Shown: piece by piece, positions 26,353 through 36,280 of the stretch
Numbering within the stretch: position 1 is the stretch's first letter
Layout of the letters: every line of letters starts with the position of its first letter
Source of the DNA: Aureibaculum flavum
GTDB lineage: Bacteria > Bacteroidota > Bacteroidia > Flavobacteriales > Flavobacteriaceae
Direction of reading: 5' to 3'
Assembly (NCBI RefSeq): GCF_016406085.1
Contig: NZ_JAEHFJ010000003.1
Coordinates: forward strand, 188,288-252,287
Length of the DNA: 64,000 nucleotides
Notes under the pieces: model-generated
Databases searched by the model: none
What the model was told of the DNA's origin: nothing
What the model saw: the letters and a program-made list of their open reading frames with translations, nothing else
Translations under genes and position numbers: made by a program

Positions 26353-28860
26353 ATGAATTTTAATAAAAGTATCCCTATTTGTTTACTATTGACTTTACTC
26401 TTTAAGGTAAGCTGGAGTCAAACTAATATTCCGCCATCAATACAAGCAATTGGCAATACAGCCTACTGTCCGTTATCTGAAGTTAATGTGGTAAGCAGCT
26501 TTGATATAATAGACCCAGACGACACTTCTATTCAGGCATTTTACATTCAAATCTCTGAAGGTTATGTTAACGGAGAAGATGTATTAAAACTAAATAATAG
26601 TGCTACACATTCTAAAATAACAACACAATGGAGTGCACTTGAAGGTAAATTAACATTACAAAGTTCAATTACTTCTGAAATGAATTATACAGATTTAATT
26701 GCCGCCGTTAAAGATATCGTATTTAGCAATAGTTCTGTTACGGTATCAGGTAATAGGTCATTTTCTTTTACCATCGGTTCAGCAAACTATTTACCATCTA
26801 CTGACCATTACTACGAATACATATCAAATATTGGTATTTCATGGTCCGATGCCAAAGTCGCTGCTGAAAACAGAACCTATTTTGGTTTAGAGGGTTATTT
26901 AGCAACCATAACCTCACCTGACGAGGCTAAATTGGCTGGTGAGCAAGCCAGTGGTGCTGGATGGATTGGCGGTAGCGATGCAGAATCAGAAGGCAATTGG
27001 AAATGGGTAACTGGACCAGAAAAAGGCACTTTCTTTTGGTATGGTTTAGCGGTAGGAAACTCACCCACTTTTGCTTTTTGGAACACAAACGAGCCCAACA
27101 ATTTGGGTGATGAAGATTATGCTCATATCACGGCTCCTGGAGTTGGTATTTTAGGTTCTTGGAACGATTTAAGCAATACAGGTGCCAATTCAGGCGACTT
27201 TCAACCAAAAGGATATATTGTAGAATATGGTGGAATGCCAGATGATCCAGAAGTTAATATTTCTACAAGTACTAACATTTATATTCCCGCAGTAACTTCT
27301 ACAATTCCATCAACAAGATGTGGTCCAGGAGAAGTTACGTTAATTGCCAAATCAGATGTTGGCAGTGTGGTATGGCACGATACTCCCACAGGCGGAACCA
27401 CTTTATTTACCGGCGAAAATTTTAAGCCAACCATTATAAATACAACTACATATTATGCTTCTGTTGTTGGGGCTGGGTGTGGAGAAAGCCCTAGAATTCC
27501 TATAATAGCGACAGCTAATGAATTACCAGATATTAATTCTGTTCTAAATTTTAAAAATTGCGATATAGACAATATCAACGATGGTTTCACTAATTTTAAT
27601 TTAAATGAGGCTACCGAAATTATAACCAAAGGTGATAATGAATTAAGAGTGTCATATCACCTTACCATAGCAGATGCAGAAGCAGAAATTAATGCGGTTA
27701 ATGCATATCCTTTTAATAATCAAACAGCGACTACCGTTTACGCACGTGTTGAAAAATCAAATGCATGTTTTTTAATCTCCACTATAAACTTAGAGGTTTC
27801 CACTACCGCTTTTCCAGATGGCTATGTTTATACTTTAGTAGGTTGCGATAATTTAGATACTAATGATGGTATTACAACATTCAACCTCACAACTGCTTCT
27901 AATCAACTAATTGGTCAATTTCCTTCAGGTCAGAATTTAAGAGTATCTTATTTTAAATCACTTATTGATGCTCAATCTGAAGAGAACGAAATTACCGATC
28001 AGTCTAATTATGTTAATTCAAGCCCTTATTCAGAAACACTTTATGTACGCGTAGAAAGTGCTGACAATGGAGCTTGTTTTGGAATTGGTCCAAATTTGTC
28101 ATTAAAGGTAAACCCTAGTCCTGAATTTGAAGTAAATACGGAAGAAGCCATATGCTTAAATTTGGGTTCACTTGTTATTGAAACGTTTAATGCAAATGGA
28201 GACTATTCCTATGAATGGCTTAATGATAAAAATGAAGTTATAAGTACAGCACCAACGGCCACAGTAAATGCTAAAGGTGTTTATACCGTAACAGCAACCT
28301 CAGATGCAAACTGCACCTCAACTCCAAAAATAATTACAGTAAAAGAATCTAATTTAGCTAATATTACCTTAAATGATATTCAAATCAAAGATGATTCTGA
28401 TAATAATACGATTACGATAAACACAGATAATTTAGGCATTGGCGATTATGAATTTGCCTTAGATGATGAAGATGACTTCTACCAAACAGAAGCGTTATTT
28501 GAAAATGTTGCCGCCGGAATTCATACCTTATATATAAGAGAACAAAATAATTGTGGAACTGTAAGCATTGACGTTTCGGTTATTGGTTTTCCTAAATTTT
28601 TTACGCCCAATAATGACGGATTCAATGATACATGGAGTATAAAAGGTATACGTGAAGATACTTTTGAAATGTCTAGTATCTATATCTATGATCGATTTGG
28701 AAAAATGCTCGCTAAAACTGATGTAAATGATTTAGGATGGGATGGCACTTACAAAGGCAAACAAATGCCTGCTAGTGATTATTGGTTTAAAGTACAACTG
28801 ACAGATAAAAACGGAGCTGTTAGAAATAGAAAAGGGCATTTCAGTTTAGTGAGAAGGTAG
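26353..28860 (+). CDS. T9SS-exported surface protein with C-type lectin domain
   Basis: This 835-residue protein has a signal peptide ending near VSWSQ. Residues of about 130-295 resemble a C-type lectin domain (YYEYISNIGISWSDAKVAAE, TITSPDEAKLAGEQ, WIGGSDAESEGNWKWVTG, FWNTNEPNN). Ig-like and PKD-like segments follow. The last ~85 residues are the gliding-motility/CHU-type sorting domain (FFTPNNDGFNDTWSI, IYDRFGKML, GWDGTYKGKQMPASDYWF), a type B T9SS signal. It is probably anchored or released at the cell surface and binds a glycan, which is inferred. The frame extends upstream to a TTG at 26341, but ATG 26353 is preferred. Confidence 0.85.
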   Translation: MNFNKSIPICLLLTLLFKVSWSQTNIPPSIQAIGNTAYCPLSEVNVVSSFDIIDPDDTSIQAFYIQISEGYVNGEDVLKLNNSATHSKITTQWSALEGKLTLQSSITSEMNYTDLIAAVKDIVFSNSSVTVSGNRSFSFTIGSANYLPSTDHYYEYISNIGISWSDAKVAAENRTYFGLEGYLATITSPDEAKLAGEQASGAGWIGGSDAESEGNWKWVTGPEKGTFFWYGLAVGNSPTFAFWNTNEPNNLGDEDYAHITAPGVGILGSWNDLSNTGANSGDFQPKGYIVEYGGMPDDPEVNISTSTNIYIPAVTSTIPSTRCGPGEVTLIAKSDVGSVVWHDTPTGGTTLFTGENFKPTIINTTTYYASVVGAGCGESPRIPIIATANELPDINSVLNFKNCDIDNINDGFTNFNLNEATEIITKGDNELRVSYHLTIADAEAEINAVNAYPFNNQTATTVYARVEKSNACFLISTINLEVSTTAFPDGYVYTLVGCDNLDTNDGITTFNLTTASNQLIGQFPSGQNLRVSYFKSLIDAQSEENEITDQSNYVNSSPYSETLYVRVESADNGACFGIGPNLSLKVNPSPEFEVNTEEAICLNLGSLVIETFNANGDYSYEWLNDKNEVISTAPTATVNAKGVYTVTATSDANCTSTPKIITVKESNLANITLNDIQIKDDSDNNTITINTDNLGIGDYEFALDDEDDFYQTEALFENVAAGIHTLYIREQNNCGTVSIDVSVIGFPKFFTPNNDGFNDTWSIKGIREDTFEMSSIYIYDRFGKMLAKTDVNDLGWDGTYKGKQMPASDYWFKVQLTDKNGAVRNRKGHFSLVRR

Positions 28861-28907
28861 CTTACAACATCTTTTTTAAGAAAATCTTTAAAAACCCTAT
28901 CATTTAA

Positions 28908-29486
28908 TCAACTGGAACGAAGTATATCTTTTACTTTTTGTTTTAAAACTGGCAATACATCCTTATCAAACCAAGGGTTTTTAGTCAACCAAAAACGATT
29001 TCTAGGCGATGGATGTGGTAGTACAAAATAGCTGGGCAAATAGTCCTGATAGTTTTTTACCGTTTCTGTCAGTGTTTTTTTAGCTTCTTTTTTCAAATAA
29101 TATTTTTGAGCATACATTCCTATTAATATGATCAGCTCTACATTTGGCATTTTATCTAAAAGTTGTTGATGCCATAAAGGTGCACATTCAGGTCTTGGTG
29201 GTAAATCGCCGGACTTTCCTTTTCCAGGATAACAAAACCCCATCGGTACAATTGCTATTTCCTTTTCATTATAAAAAGTTTCGTCAGTAATACCCAACCA
29301 TTTTCGCAATTGTTTTCCACTAGGGTCATCCCATGGAATTCCCGTTTTATGAACTTTAGTTCCCGGAGCTTGTCCAATAATAATAATTTTAGATTCTTTA
29401 CTCGCTGTTAAAACAGGTCTTGGTCCTAAAGGTAAATGCGATGTACATACCTCGCATTTTCTGATGTTCGTTAATAAATTTTTCAT
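28908..29486 (-). CDS. Uracil-DNA glycosylase family protein
   Basis: This 192-residue protein of the UDG superfamily removes damaged bases from DNA. Motif A is IIGQAPGTKVHKTGIPWDDPSGKQL (about 34-58), and the C-terminal motif is LPHPSPRNRFWLTKNPWF. The cysteines of the N-terminus (CEVCTSHLP) recall the Fe-S-type families, but only two are clear. Exact UDG family (4, 5 or the Bacteroidetes 'DUF4918'-like group) is not settled from sequence alone. Confidence 0.82.
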   Translation of the reverse strand: MKNLLTNIRKCEVCTSHLPLGPRPVLTASKESKIIIIGQAPGTKVHKTGIPWDDPSGKQLRKWLGITDETFYNEKEIAIVPMGFCYPGKGKSGDLPPRPECAPLWHQQLLDKMPNVELIILIGMYAQKYYLKKEAKKTLTETVKNYQDYLPSYFVLPHPSPRNRFWLTKNPWFDKDVLPVLKQKVKDILRSS

Positions 29487-29644
29487 GAAATATTTCCAAT
29501 CGATAATTTACTTCAATTTGTAAATCTTTTATCATTCGCTGTAAGGTAAATTATTTTTTTCAAAAAGTCTTTAAAAACAAGATTCAATCACAAGAAAATG
29601 ACTATCTTGGTTAACCATATTTTTCTGACCTAAAACCAACCTAT

Positions 29645-30232
29645 ATGCAAGAATTTTTTGACGGAATGTCAACTTTTGAACAAACCTATTGGATAATTGC
29701 TCTGATCGGTTCTGCAATCTTTGTTATTATTTTGATCATGACCTTTTTAGGTGGTGACATGGATAGTGATATGGTAGCAGATGGTACCGATTTTGAAGCA
29801 GATGATGGTGGTGTTGGATTTCAATTTTTTACATTCAAAAACTTAATCGCCTTTTTTACTATTTTTGGTTGGACAGGTGTGGTTTGCACAGGCTACGATC
29901 TATCAGACGGCATAATCTTAATCATTTCGGTAATCGCTGGTCTCTTAATGATGGTGGCCACTTCTTCCCTTTTCTATTTTATGAATCGTCTTACGGAAGA
30001 TGGAACTTTAAAAATTAAAAATGCAATTGGGGCCGTTGGCGAAGTATATTTACCTATTGGTGCCAATCGTTCTAAAACTGGAAAAATTCAAATTAGTGTA
30101 CAAGGTTCATTACGTGAGCTAGAAGCACTTACTGATGAAAATAATAACTTAGCAACGGGTACGGTTGTAAAAGTAATTGAAATAGTGAGTGCCGAATTAT
30201 TATTAGTAGAAACCCTATCAAAAAACAAATAA
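29645..30232 (+). CDS. NfeD/YqiJ-like membrane protein, flotillin partner
   Basis: This 195-residue protein has transmembrane segments (about 15-36, 66-82 and 88-112) and a C-terminal OB-fold region (about 125-192: IGAVGEVYLPIG, GKIQISVQG, GTVVKVIEIVSAELLLVETL). This is the layout of NfeD-type proteins that pair with flotillins. The flotillin gene lies 93 bp downstream on the same strand. The two presumably organise membrane microdomains. The family assignment rests on topology, the OB-like tail and the neighbour. Confidence 0.75.
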   Translation: MQEFFDGMSTFEQTYWIIALIGSAIFVIILIMTFLGGDMDSDMVADGTDFEADDGGVGFQFFTFKNLIAFFTIFGWTGVVCTGYDLSDGIILIISVIAGLLMMVATSSLFYFMNRLTEDGTLKIKNAIGAVGEVYLPIGANRSKTGKIQISVQGSLRELEALTDENNNLATGTVVKVIEIVSAELLLVETLSKNK

Positions 30233-30325
30233 CACATGAAATGAGCATGTTAACTGCATTATCATTTAGGGGAATGATTATTTGCGAACAGTATGTGACT
30301 TTTAAAAAACAAAAAAATTAAACCT

Positions 30326-31777
30326 ATGAATCTATTATTTGCCCAAGCTGAAGCTTTCAGCGGAATTTATTTAATTGCTGCCGTCATATTAATATTATTT
30401 ATTTTCTTATTTTCTATGATGCGAAGGTACAAACGTTGTCCTTCCGATAGAATTTTAGTTGTTTACGGTAAAACAGGAGGCGGACAATCTGCCAAATGTA
30501 TCCATGGTGGTGCGGCATTCATATGGCCAATTATACAAGATTATGAATTTTTAGACTTAACCCCAATGTCAATTGAGGTTAATTTGACTAACGCCTTAAG
30601 TAAGCAAAACATCCGTGTAAACGTACCTTCACGTTTTACCATTGGTATCTCTACCGAGCCTAGTGTAATGCAAAATGCTGCAGAAAGATTATTGGGACTA
30701 ACGTTAGATGCTGTTAAAGAATTAGCTCAAGAAATTATTTTTGGTCAACTACGTATGGTAGTGGCTTCCATGGATATTGAAGAAATTAATTCTGACCGTG
30801 ATTCATTTTTATCACATATTACACATGGTGTAGAAGCGGAGTTAAAAAAAGTAGGTTTAAAATTAATCAACGTAAATATTACAGATATTCACGATGAATC
30901 TGGATATATTGAAGCTTTAGGTAAAGAAGCTGCCGCAAAAGCAATTAACGATGCTAAAATATCGGTATCTCAAAAAGTTAGAGATGGTTCTATTGGTGAG
31001 GCTCAGGCAGTTCAAGATCAACGTATTCAAGTAGCGGCAGCCAATGCCCATGCGGTAGAAGGTGAAAATACTGCCAAAATTCAGATAGCAAATTCAGATG
31101 CTGCCAGAAGATCAAGAGAAGCTGAAGCAGAAAGAATTGCCAATGCCTCTGAAAAAGTACAAGCTGCAAAAGCCTTAGAAGAAGCATATGCTGCTGAAAA
31201 AATAGCTGAAGAAGCAAGAGCAACACGTAAAGAAGCTGAACAAGGTGCTGATATTATTGTTCCTGCAAGAATCGACAAGCAAAAAATTGAAATTGATGCT
31301 GAAGCACAAGCGGAACAAATTAGAAGAATTGCAAAAGGAGAAGCGGATGCTATTTTCTTGAAAAAAGAAGCGGAAGCAAAAGGACTTTATGAAATATTGA
31401 CTAAACAAGCACAAGGTTTAGATCAAATAGTGAAAGCTGCCGGCAACAATTCAAAAGATGCTGTATTACTATTAGTAGCAGATAAATTACCTGAATTGGT
31501 TAAAACTCAAGCGGAAGCAATTAAAAACATTAAGATTGATAAAGTTACCGTTTGGGAAAATGGTGGAGGAAAAGATGGTAAAACATCAACTTCTAACTTT
31601 ATTTCAGGAATGTATAAAGCCGTTCCACCTTTACAAGAAATGTTTAACATGGCAGGTATGCAATTGCCAAACTATTTAAAAGGTGAAGATATTGAAGATG
31701 CAGTAGTAGCTAAATCATCAAAAAAAACGAGTGCTAAAACAAAAGATGTAAAACCAAAAGACGATACTGCAGAATAA
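30326..31777 (+). CDS. Flotillin-family SPFH protein
   Basis: This 483-residue membrane-scaffold protein has an N-terminal membrane segment (IYLIAAVILILFIFLFSMM), an SPFH domain (YKRCPSDRILVVYGKTGGGQSAKCIHGGAAFIWP onwards), and a long Ala/Glu-rich coiled-coil region (about 200-350). The C-terminal tail is short and charged (KKTSAKTKDVKPKDD). Family members assemble on lipid microdomains together with NfeD-like proteins, here encoded just upstream. A strong palindromic terminator follows. Confidence 0.92.
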   Translation: MNLLFAQAEAFSGIYLIAAVILILFIFLFSMMRRYKRCPSDRILVVYGKTGGGQSAKCIHGGAAFIWPIIQDYEFLDLTPMSIEVNLTNALSKQNIRVNVPSRFTIGISTEPSVMQNAAERLLGLTLDAVKELAQEIIFGQLRMVVASMDIEEINSDRDSFLSHITHGVEAELKKVGLKLINVNITDIHDESGYIEALGKEAAAKAINDAKISVSQKVRDGSIGEAQAVQDQRIQVAAANAHAVEGENTAKIQIANSDAARRSREAEAERIANASEKVQAAKALEEAYAAEKIAEEARATRKEAEQGADIIVPARIDKQKIEIDAEAQAEQIRRIAKGEADAIFLKKEAEAKGLYEILTKQAQGLDQIVKAAGNNSKDAVLLLVADKLPELVKTQAEAIKNIKIDKVTVWENGGGKDGKTSTSNFISGMYKAVPPLQEMFNMAGMQLPNYLKGEDIEDAVVAKSSKKTSAKTKDVKPKDDTAE

Positions 31778-31800
31778 TAAACTGTCTAAATGTATAGTTA

Positions 31801-31829
31801 AAAACCACGTCAATTGACGTGGTTTTTTT
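31801..31829 (+). terminator. Palindromic terminator after the flotillin gene
   Basis: A perfect 26-bp palindrome (31801-31826, core CCACGTCAATTGACGTGG) is followed by T (to 31829). It lies between the convergent flotillin and rsmI genes and, being symmetric with A and T flanks, could end transcription from both sides. Confidence 0.85.
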
Positions 31830-31935
31830 GTTTTTATAATGGTTTATAAGCGATAAACACACCTAGAGATAGAAGGTAGCCCACATTTTCTTGTCTTGAC
31901 TTTTCGATCTTACCGTTTAAAGCTTTTTTTGTACC

Positions 31936-32610
31936 TTATTTTTTTCCTTCCACAACCAATACAAATTCCCCTTTCGGAGGCTTGTTTTGAAAATGTGCAA
32001 GTACTTCCTTTACCGTTCCTCTTACTGTTTCTTCATACAATTTAGTCAACTCACGGGAAACTGAAATTTTTCTATCGGCACCAAAATGTTCCGCAAACTG
32101 TGTTAAGGTTTTTAGCAATTTATGAGGAGACTCATAAAAAATGATAGTCCTTTTTTCTTCTGCCAGCAGTTCCATTCTTGTTTGTCTTCCTTTTTTAATA
32201 GGTAAAAAACCTTCAAAAACGAATTTATCATTAGGCAAACCACTATTTACCAAAGCTGGTACAAAGGCTGTAGCTCCTGGTAAACACTCTACTTCAATAT
32301 CGTTTTCAATGCAAGCTCGGGTTAATAAAAATCCCGGATCTGAAATTGCCGGCGTTCCTGCATCAGAAATTAAAGCAATAGATTCGCCAGATTTTAATCG
32401 CTCCACAAGACGTGTTACCATTTTATGCTCATTGTGCATATGATGGCTTTGCATTTGCGTACCAATTTCAAAATGCTTTAATAATTTACCCGAAGTACGG
32501 GTATCTTCTGCCAATATAGTATCTACTTCTTTCAACACTCTAACAGCTCTGAAAGTCATATCTTCTAAGTTTCCTATTGGAGTAGGAACAATGTATAGTT
32601 TTGAAATCAC
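31936..32610 (-). CDS. rsmI: 16S rRNA (cytidine1402-2'-O)-methyltransferase
   Basis: This 224-residue SAM-dependent enzyme methylates the ribose of C1402 in the decoding centre. Hallmarks are LYIVPTPIGNLEDMTFRAVR at the N-terminus, DTRTSGKLLKHF, SDAGTPAISDPGFLL and PKGEFVLVVEGKK at the end. The start codon is GTG (32608-32610); there is no in-frame ATG upstream, and the GTG gives the family's standard N-terminus. It is convergent with the flotillin gene. Confidence 0.93.
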   Translation of the reverse strand: MISKLYIVPTPIGNLEDMTFRAVRVLKEVDTILAEDTRTSGKLLKHFEIGTQMQSHHMHNEHKMVTRLVERLKSGESIALISDAGTPAISDPGFLLTRACIENDIEVECLPGATAFVPALVNSGLPNDKFVFEGFLPIKKGRQTRMELLAEEKRTIIFYESPHKLLKTLTQFAEHFGADRKISVSRELTKLYEETVRGTVKEVLAHFQNKPPKGEFVLVVEGKK

Positions 32611-32692
32611 CTTAAATATTTAAGTTGCAATTTAACAAAGTTTATGCAAATTACTGACTTATTATATTTATTGGAATTTGTATTTTTACCAC

Positions 32693-33274
32693 ATGGAAGA
32701 TTTTACTCTTTATTTAAAATTAGGTTTATACCATGTTTTAGATTGGCAAGCCTATGACCATATCTTATTTCTAATTGCTTTAGCTGTAATTTACAATTTC
32801 ACCAATTGGAAAAAAGTGCTTTGGTTAATTACACTTTTTACCATTGGCCACACCATAACCTTAACACTTGCCGCTTATAAAATTATAAACATTAATATTA
32901 AAATAGTTGAATTTTTAATACCTGTTACTATATTTATTACTGCTTTGGTCAATATAGTAACTTTAAAAAAGAGCAAGCAAAAAAGTTCAAATATCAATTT
33001 AATATTCGCCTTTTTCTTTGGTTTAATTCATGGATTAGGGTTTTCAAATTATTTTAGAATGTTAATGGACGATACCGAATCTAAATTATTACCCTTATTA
33101 GAATTTGCAATTGGTATTGAAATTGCTCAAGTAATTATAGTGTTTGGTATTTTAATTTTAGGGTATATTGCTCAGAACTTTTTTAGAGTTTCAAAGAGAG
33201 ATTGGGTGTTAGTGCTCTCTTCAATAGTAATTGGTGTTGTTATCCCGATGCTAGCAGAACGCATATTTTGGTAA
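32693..33274 (+). CDS. HupE/UreJ-like membrane protein
   Basis: This protein of about 193 residues has six hydrophobic segments. The N-terminal signature LGLYHVLDWQAYDHILFLIAL and the later GLIHGLGFSNYF match the HupE/UreJ-2 family of presumed metal-ion (nickel/cobalt-type) membrane proteins; the conserved His residues in HVL, DH and HG are visible. Neither hydrogenase nor urease genes are nearby, so the substrate is open. The frame extends to TTG 32678, but ATG 32693 is the family start. Confidence 0.8.
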   Translation: MEDFTLYLKLGLYHVLDWQAYDHILFLIALAVIYNFTNWKKVLWLITLFTIGHTITLTLAAYKIININIKIVEFLIPVTIFITALVNIVTLKKSKQKSSNINLIFAFFFGLIHGLGFSNYFRMLMDDTESKLLPLLEFAIGIEIAQVIIVFGILILGYIAQNFFRVSKRDWVLVLSSIVIGVVIPMLAERIFW

Positions 33275-33338
33275 AAATTTAACAAAAAACCCATAATTTT
33301 ATCGGTACTTTGCCGACTAAAATTTCGTTGAACCTAGT

Positions 33339-33761
33339 ATGACAGTAGAAAAACAACTCAAATATGATGTTGCCTATTTAAAAATGGCAAAAGAATGGGC
33401 AAAGTTATCCTATTGTAAGCGTCGTCAAGTAGGAGCCTTAATTGTAAAAGGTAAAATGATTATTTCTGACGGCTATAATGGCACTCCAACTGGTTTTGAA
33501 AACATTTGTGAAGATGATGAAAATTATACCAAATGGTATGTACTTCATGCGGAAGCTAATGCAATTTTAAAAGTTGCTTCCTCAACACAAAGCTGTAAGG
33601 GAGCTACACTTTACATTACCATGTCACCATGCAAAGAATGTAGTAAACTCATTCACCAATCAGGTATAAAAAGAGTGGTTTACGCTCAAGCCTATAAAGA
33701 CAATTCTGGATTAAAATTTTTAGAAAAAGCAGGAATTGAACTAGTATATTTAAACGAATAA
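33339..33761 (+). CDS. Deoxycytidylate (dCMP) deaminase
   Basis: This 140-residue zinc enzyme converts dCMP to dUMP and feeds thymidylate synthesis. The zinc/catalytic motif HAEANAI and the PCKECSKL motif are complete. The N-terminal LKMAKEWAKLSYCKRRQVGALIV block is typical of the ComEB/dCMP deaminase group. It sits just before the S41 protease gene, with a 76-bp gap. Confidence 0.9.
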   Translation: MTVEKQLKYDVAYLKMAKEWAKLSYCKRRQVGALIVKGKMIISDGYNGTPTGFENICEDDENYTKWYVLHAEANAILKVASSTQSCKGATLYITMSPCKECSKLIHQSGIKRVVYAQAYKDNSGLKFLEKAGIELVYLNE

Positions 33762-33837
33762 AAGACAAAAACATATACTCATTGCATTCTTAAATGTAAA
33801 TGACCAAACTTAAAAGACTTGAAACTATTTTAAAAGT

Positions 33838-35427
33838 ATGAAAAATAGCAAAATATATTATCCATTATTTTTAGCCTTGGCCGTAGCCTTAGGTATTTTT
33901 ATTGGCAGTATGTTAAATTTCCCTCAAAATAACTCAGGTTTTCTATTCAATTCAAGTTCTCAAGAAGCAAAAATTAAAAGGTTAATAAACTACATTCAAT
34001 ATGACTATGTTGATAAAGTAGATACCGATAGTCTTTTAGATGGAACCATTAGAAACATCTTAGATAAATTAGATCCGCATTCTGTATATATCCCTGCAAG
34101 TGAACACGACGCAATTGCCGAAACTATGAATGGAGAATTTGTTGGCGTTGGCATTCGTTTTTTTATGAATGGCGATTCTTTAACCGTTAGCAATGTAGTA
34201 AAAGACGGCCCAAGCGATAGAGCTGGTATTGAAGCTGGTGATAGAATTTTAATAGCAGACAATGACACTTTATATGGTAAGCAGTTAGAAAATGATTATA
34301 TTATCAAAACATTGAAAGGTGAAGAAAACACAAAGGTAAAAGTGAAAGTGTACAGAAAGTACAAAGACACACTTTTAAACTTTACGTTAAAGAGAGCTAC
34401 TATTCCATTAGAAAGTGTGCCTAGTTATTATATGTTAACTGACACCCTAGGTTATATTAAAATTGACAAATTTGCAAACACAACTTATGATGAGTTTAAA
34501 ACTGCATTAAACGCTTTGCAGAAAAAAAACATGAAACGTTTGGTGTTAGATTTAAGAGGAAATCCTGGAGGATATTTAGGGATAGCCAATCAAATAATTG
34601 ATGAGTTTTTAGAAAAGGACAAACTGATCGTTTTCACCAAAAACAAAGGTGGTAAAATTGATAAAAGTTTTGCTACTGCGAAAGGTGATTTTGAAAAGGG
34701 GCAAGTATATGTGCTAATTGATGAAAGCTCAGCATCAGCAAGTGAAATAGTTGCTGGAGCCTTACAGGATAATGACAAAGGCGTAATTGTTGGTCGTCGT
34801 TCTTTTGGTAAAGGATTAGTACAACAAGAAATGGAATTAGGCGATGGTTCTGCGGTTAGATTAACGGTTTCACGTTATTACACACCAACGGGCAGGTCTA
34901 TTCAAAAACCTTATAACAGTGAAAGTGGAGCTAGTTATTATAACGACCGATTAGAAAGGTACAATAATGGCGAATTAACTAATGGCGATAGCATTAAGGT
35001 TATCGATTCTTTAAAATTTGTTACTCCCAAAGGTAAAAGTGTTTATGGCGGTGGCGGTATTGTACCTGATGTTTTTGTGAGTATAGATACTACAGCCTAT
35101 TTTGGAAGATTTCATTTTAGAGCCATACAAGATTTTGTTTTTGAATATGTAGATAATCATCGTGAAGTAACAAAAAACTGGCAGGTAAACGACTTTAGAC
35201 AAAACTTTGATAATGATGGGGAGATACTAAGAGAATACCTTTCATTATTTGATGATCAAAGTAAATTAGCTGCAGAAAGTATTCCTTATATCAAATTATA
35301 CTTAAAAGCACTTTTTGCCCGTAATCTTTACGATGAAAATGTATTTTATCAGGTAATGAATGAAAATGATGAAATGCTAAAGAAAGTAAAGGAATTGGAA
35401 ATGAAAATCGATTATATAAAGCCATAG
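33838..35427 (+). CDS. S41 C-terminal processing protease
   Basis: This 529-residue periplasmic serine protease has an N-terminal signal anchor (about 7-24), a PDZ domain (about 90-165, with GVGIRFFMNGDSLTVSNVVKDGPSDRAG), and the S41 catalytic core. The Ser/Lys dyad is visible in ESSASASEIVAGALQD and SFGKGLVQ, and LRGNPGGYL is a core landmark. The C-terminal ~140 residues form the extension common in flavobacterial members. It belongs to the CtpA/Tsp family; the substrate is unknown. Confidence 0.92.
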   Translation: MKNSKIYYPLFLALAVALGIFIGSMLNFPQNNSGFLFNSSSQEAKIKRLINYIQYDYVDKVDTDSLLDGTIRNILDKLDPHSVYIPASEHDAIAETMNGEFVGVGIRFFMNGDSLTVSNVVKDGPSDRAGIEAGDRILIADNDTLYGKQLENDYIIKTLKGEENTKVKVKVYRKYKDTLLNFTLKRATIPLESVPSYYMLTDTLGYIKIDKFANTTYDEFKTALNALQKKNMKRLVLDLRGNPGGYLGIANQIIDEFLEKDKLIVFTKNKGGKIDKSFATAKGDFEKGQVYVLIDESSASASEIVAGALQDNDKGVIVGRRSFGKGLVQQEMELGDGSAVRLTVSRYYTPTGRSIQKPYNSESGASYYNDRLERYNNGELTNGDSIKVIDSLKFVTPKGKSVYGGGGIVPDVFVSIDTTAYFGRFHFRAIQDFVFEYVDNHREVTKNWQVNDFRQNFDNDGEILREYLSLFDDQSKLAAESIPYIKLYLKALFARNLYDENVFYQVMNENDEMLKKVKELEMKIDYIKP

Positions 35428-35441
35428 TAAGACCATCTCTA

Positions 35442-35456
35442 TCCCTTGCCAAGGGA
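35442..35456. repeat. Short hairpin in the convergent intergenic region
   Basis: TCCCTT and AAGGGA arms with a 3-base loop lie between the convergent S41 protease and oxidoreductase genes. Near the other end of the same 161-bp spacer (about 35566-35590) is another G/C-richer, partly self-complementary stretch (CTCCGGGGAG). No T-run follows. They may be terminator-like or parts of a dispersed repeat. Confidence 0.35.
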
Positions 35457-35588
35457 AGGGAACTCATTTAGAATCAAGATAATATCCTTTTTAAATTTTA
35501 AAACCTATCTCAACGCGATTTAGGAATTACATGTTACATAATTATTTTACGTCACTAAACTCTTCCACTCCGGGGAGGCTGAGAGTGC

Positions 35589-36197
35589 TCATATTTTATC
35601 ATGCACTTTGGTGTGTTCGCCACCATTCCATTGCGTTAAAATATCAGTTGCAACTGAAGCTCCACTGCCACATGCAATAGCAAATTGGCTTCGCCATCCC
35701 GCCAAAGTACCAGCAACATAAATACCATCAACAACTAGGTGGTCATCATTTTTAAGCTGAATACGATTTTTTTCAGGTTTGGCTTTTTTATGAGGCTCTA
35801 CAAATTGTTCTAATCCTTTTATAAAAAAGGTATTGGTATAACCTACAGCAATAACAATTTCTTTAGCCTGAAATACAGACTTATTGGTAATCACTTCAAA
35901 ACCATGTGGTAACTGCTTTACCTCTATTACCTTTTCATCATCAATTTGTCTAATATTTGGATATAATTCAGAAAGTTGATTTTTACCATTTTCTAGAATG
36001 CTTTCACCTGTTGTACCAGGATTTAATCCCAATACATTATTAAACAAGGCATCTTGCAAATGTGATGCCTTTTGATGCATTACAATTCCTATTTTTTTAT
36101 CCTTTGCAAAGGCCTTGTCTTTTGCGGAACCTAAAATTAGTGCACAAGACATCCCTGCAGCACCACCTCCAACAATAAGCACGTCAAATGTTTTCAT
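35589..36197 (-). CDS. Short FAD-dependent oxidoreductase
   Basis: This 202-residue single-domain flavoprotein resembles the FAD half of thioredoxin reductase. The FAD motif VLIVGGGAAGMSCALILGSA is at residues 6-25. The C-terminal FAD motif YVAGTLAGWRSQFAIACGSG is typical of the family. No NAD(P) domain and no CxxC pair are present, so it differs from the full-length reductase at 17821. Short forms of this kind recur in flavobacteria; the substrate is unknown. Confidence 0.78.
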   Translation of the reverse strand: MKTFDVLIVGGGAAGMSCALILGSAKDKAFAKDKKIGIVMHQKASHLQDALFNNVLGLNPGTTGESILENGKNQLSELYPNIRQIDDEKVIEVKQLPHGFEVITNKSVFQAKEIVIAVGYTNTFFIKGLEQFVEPHKKAKPEKNRIQLKNDDHLVVDGIYVAGTLAGWRSQFAIACGSGASVATDILTQWNGGEHTKVHDKI

Positions 36198-36229
36198 TCT
36201 GTTATTCGTTACGTTATTTTTTCAAACCA

Positions 36230-36237
36230 CAAAATTA
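36230..36237 (-). promoter_or_regulatory. TAnnTTTG -7 box of the short oxidoreductase gene
   Basis: Minus-strand TAATTTTG matches the consensus perfectly and lies 33 bp before the ATG. No clear -33 element is visible. Confidence 0.45.
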
Positions 36238-36280
36238 CATCAAAAACCCTTACTTACAGTATTGGGTTGAAGTTAGCATT

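Noticed and set aside
30990-31414. Minus-strand frames opposite the flotillin coiled coil
   Set aside because: They are shadows of the Ala/Glu-rich repeat codons; the composition (Leu/Phe/Ser-rich) is not protein-like and no promoter or start region supports them.
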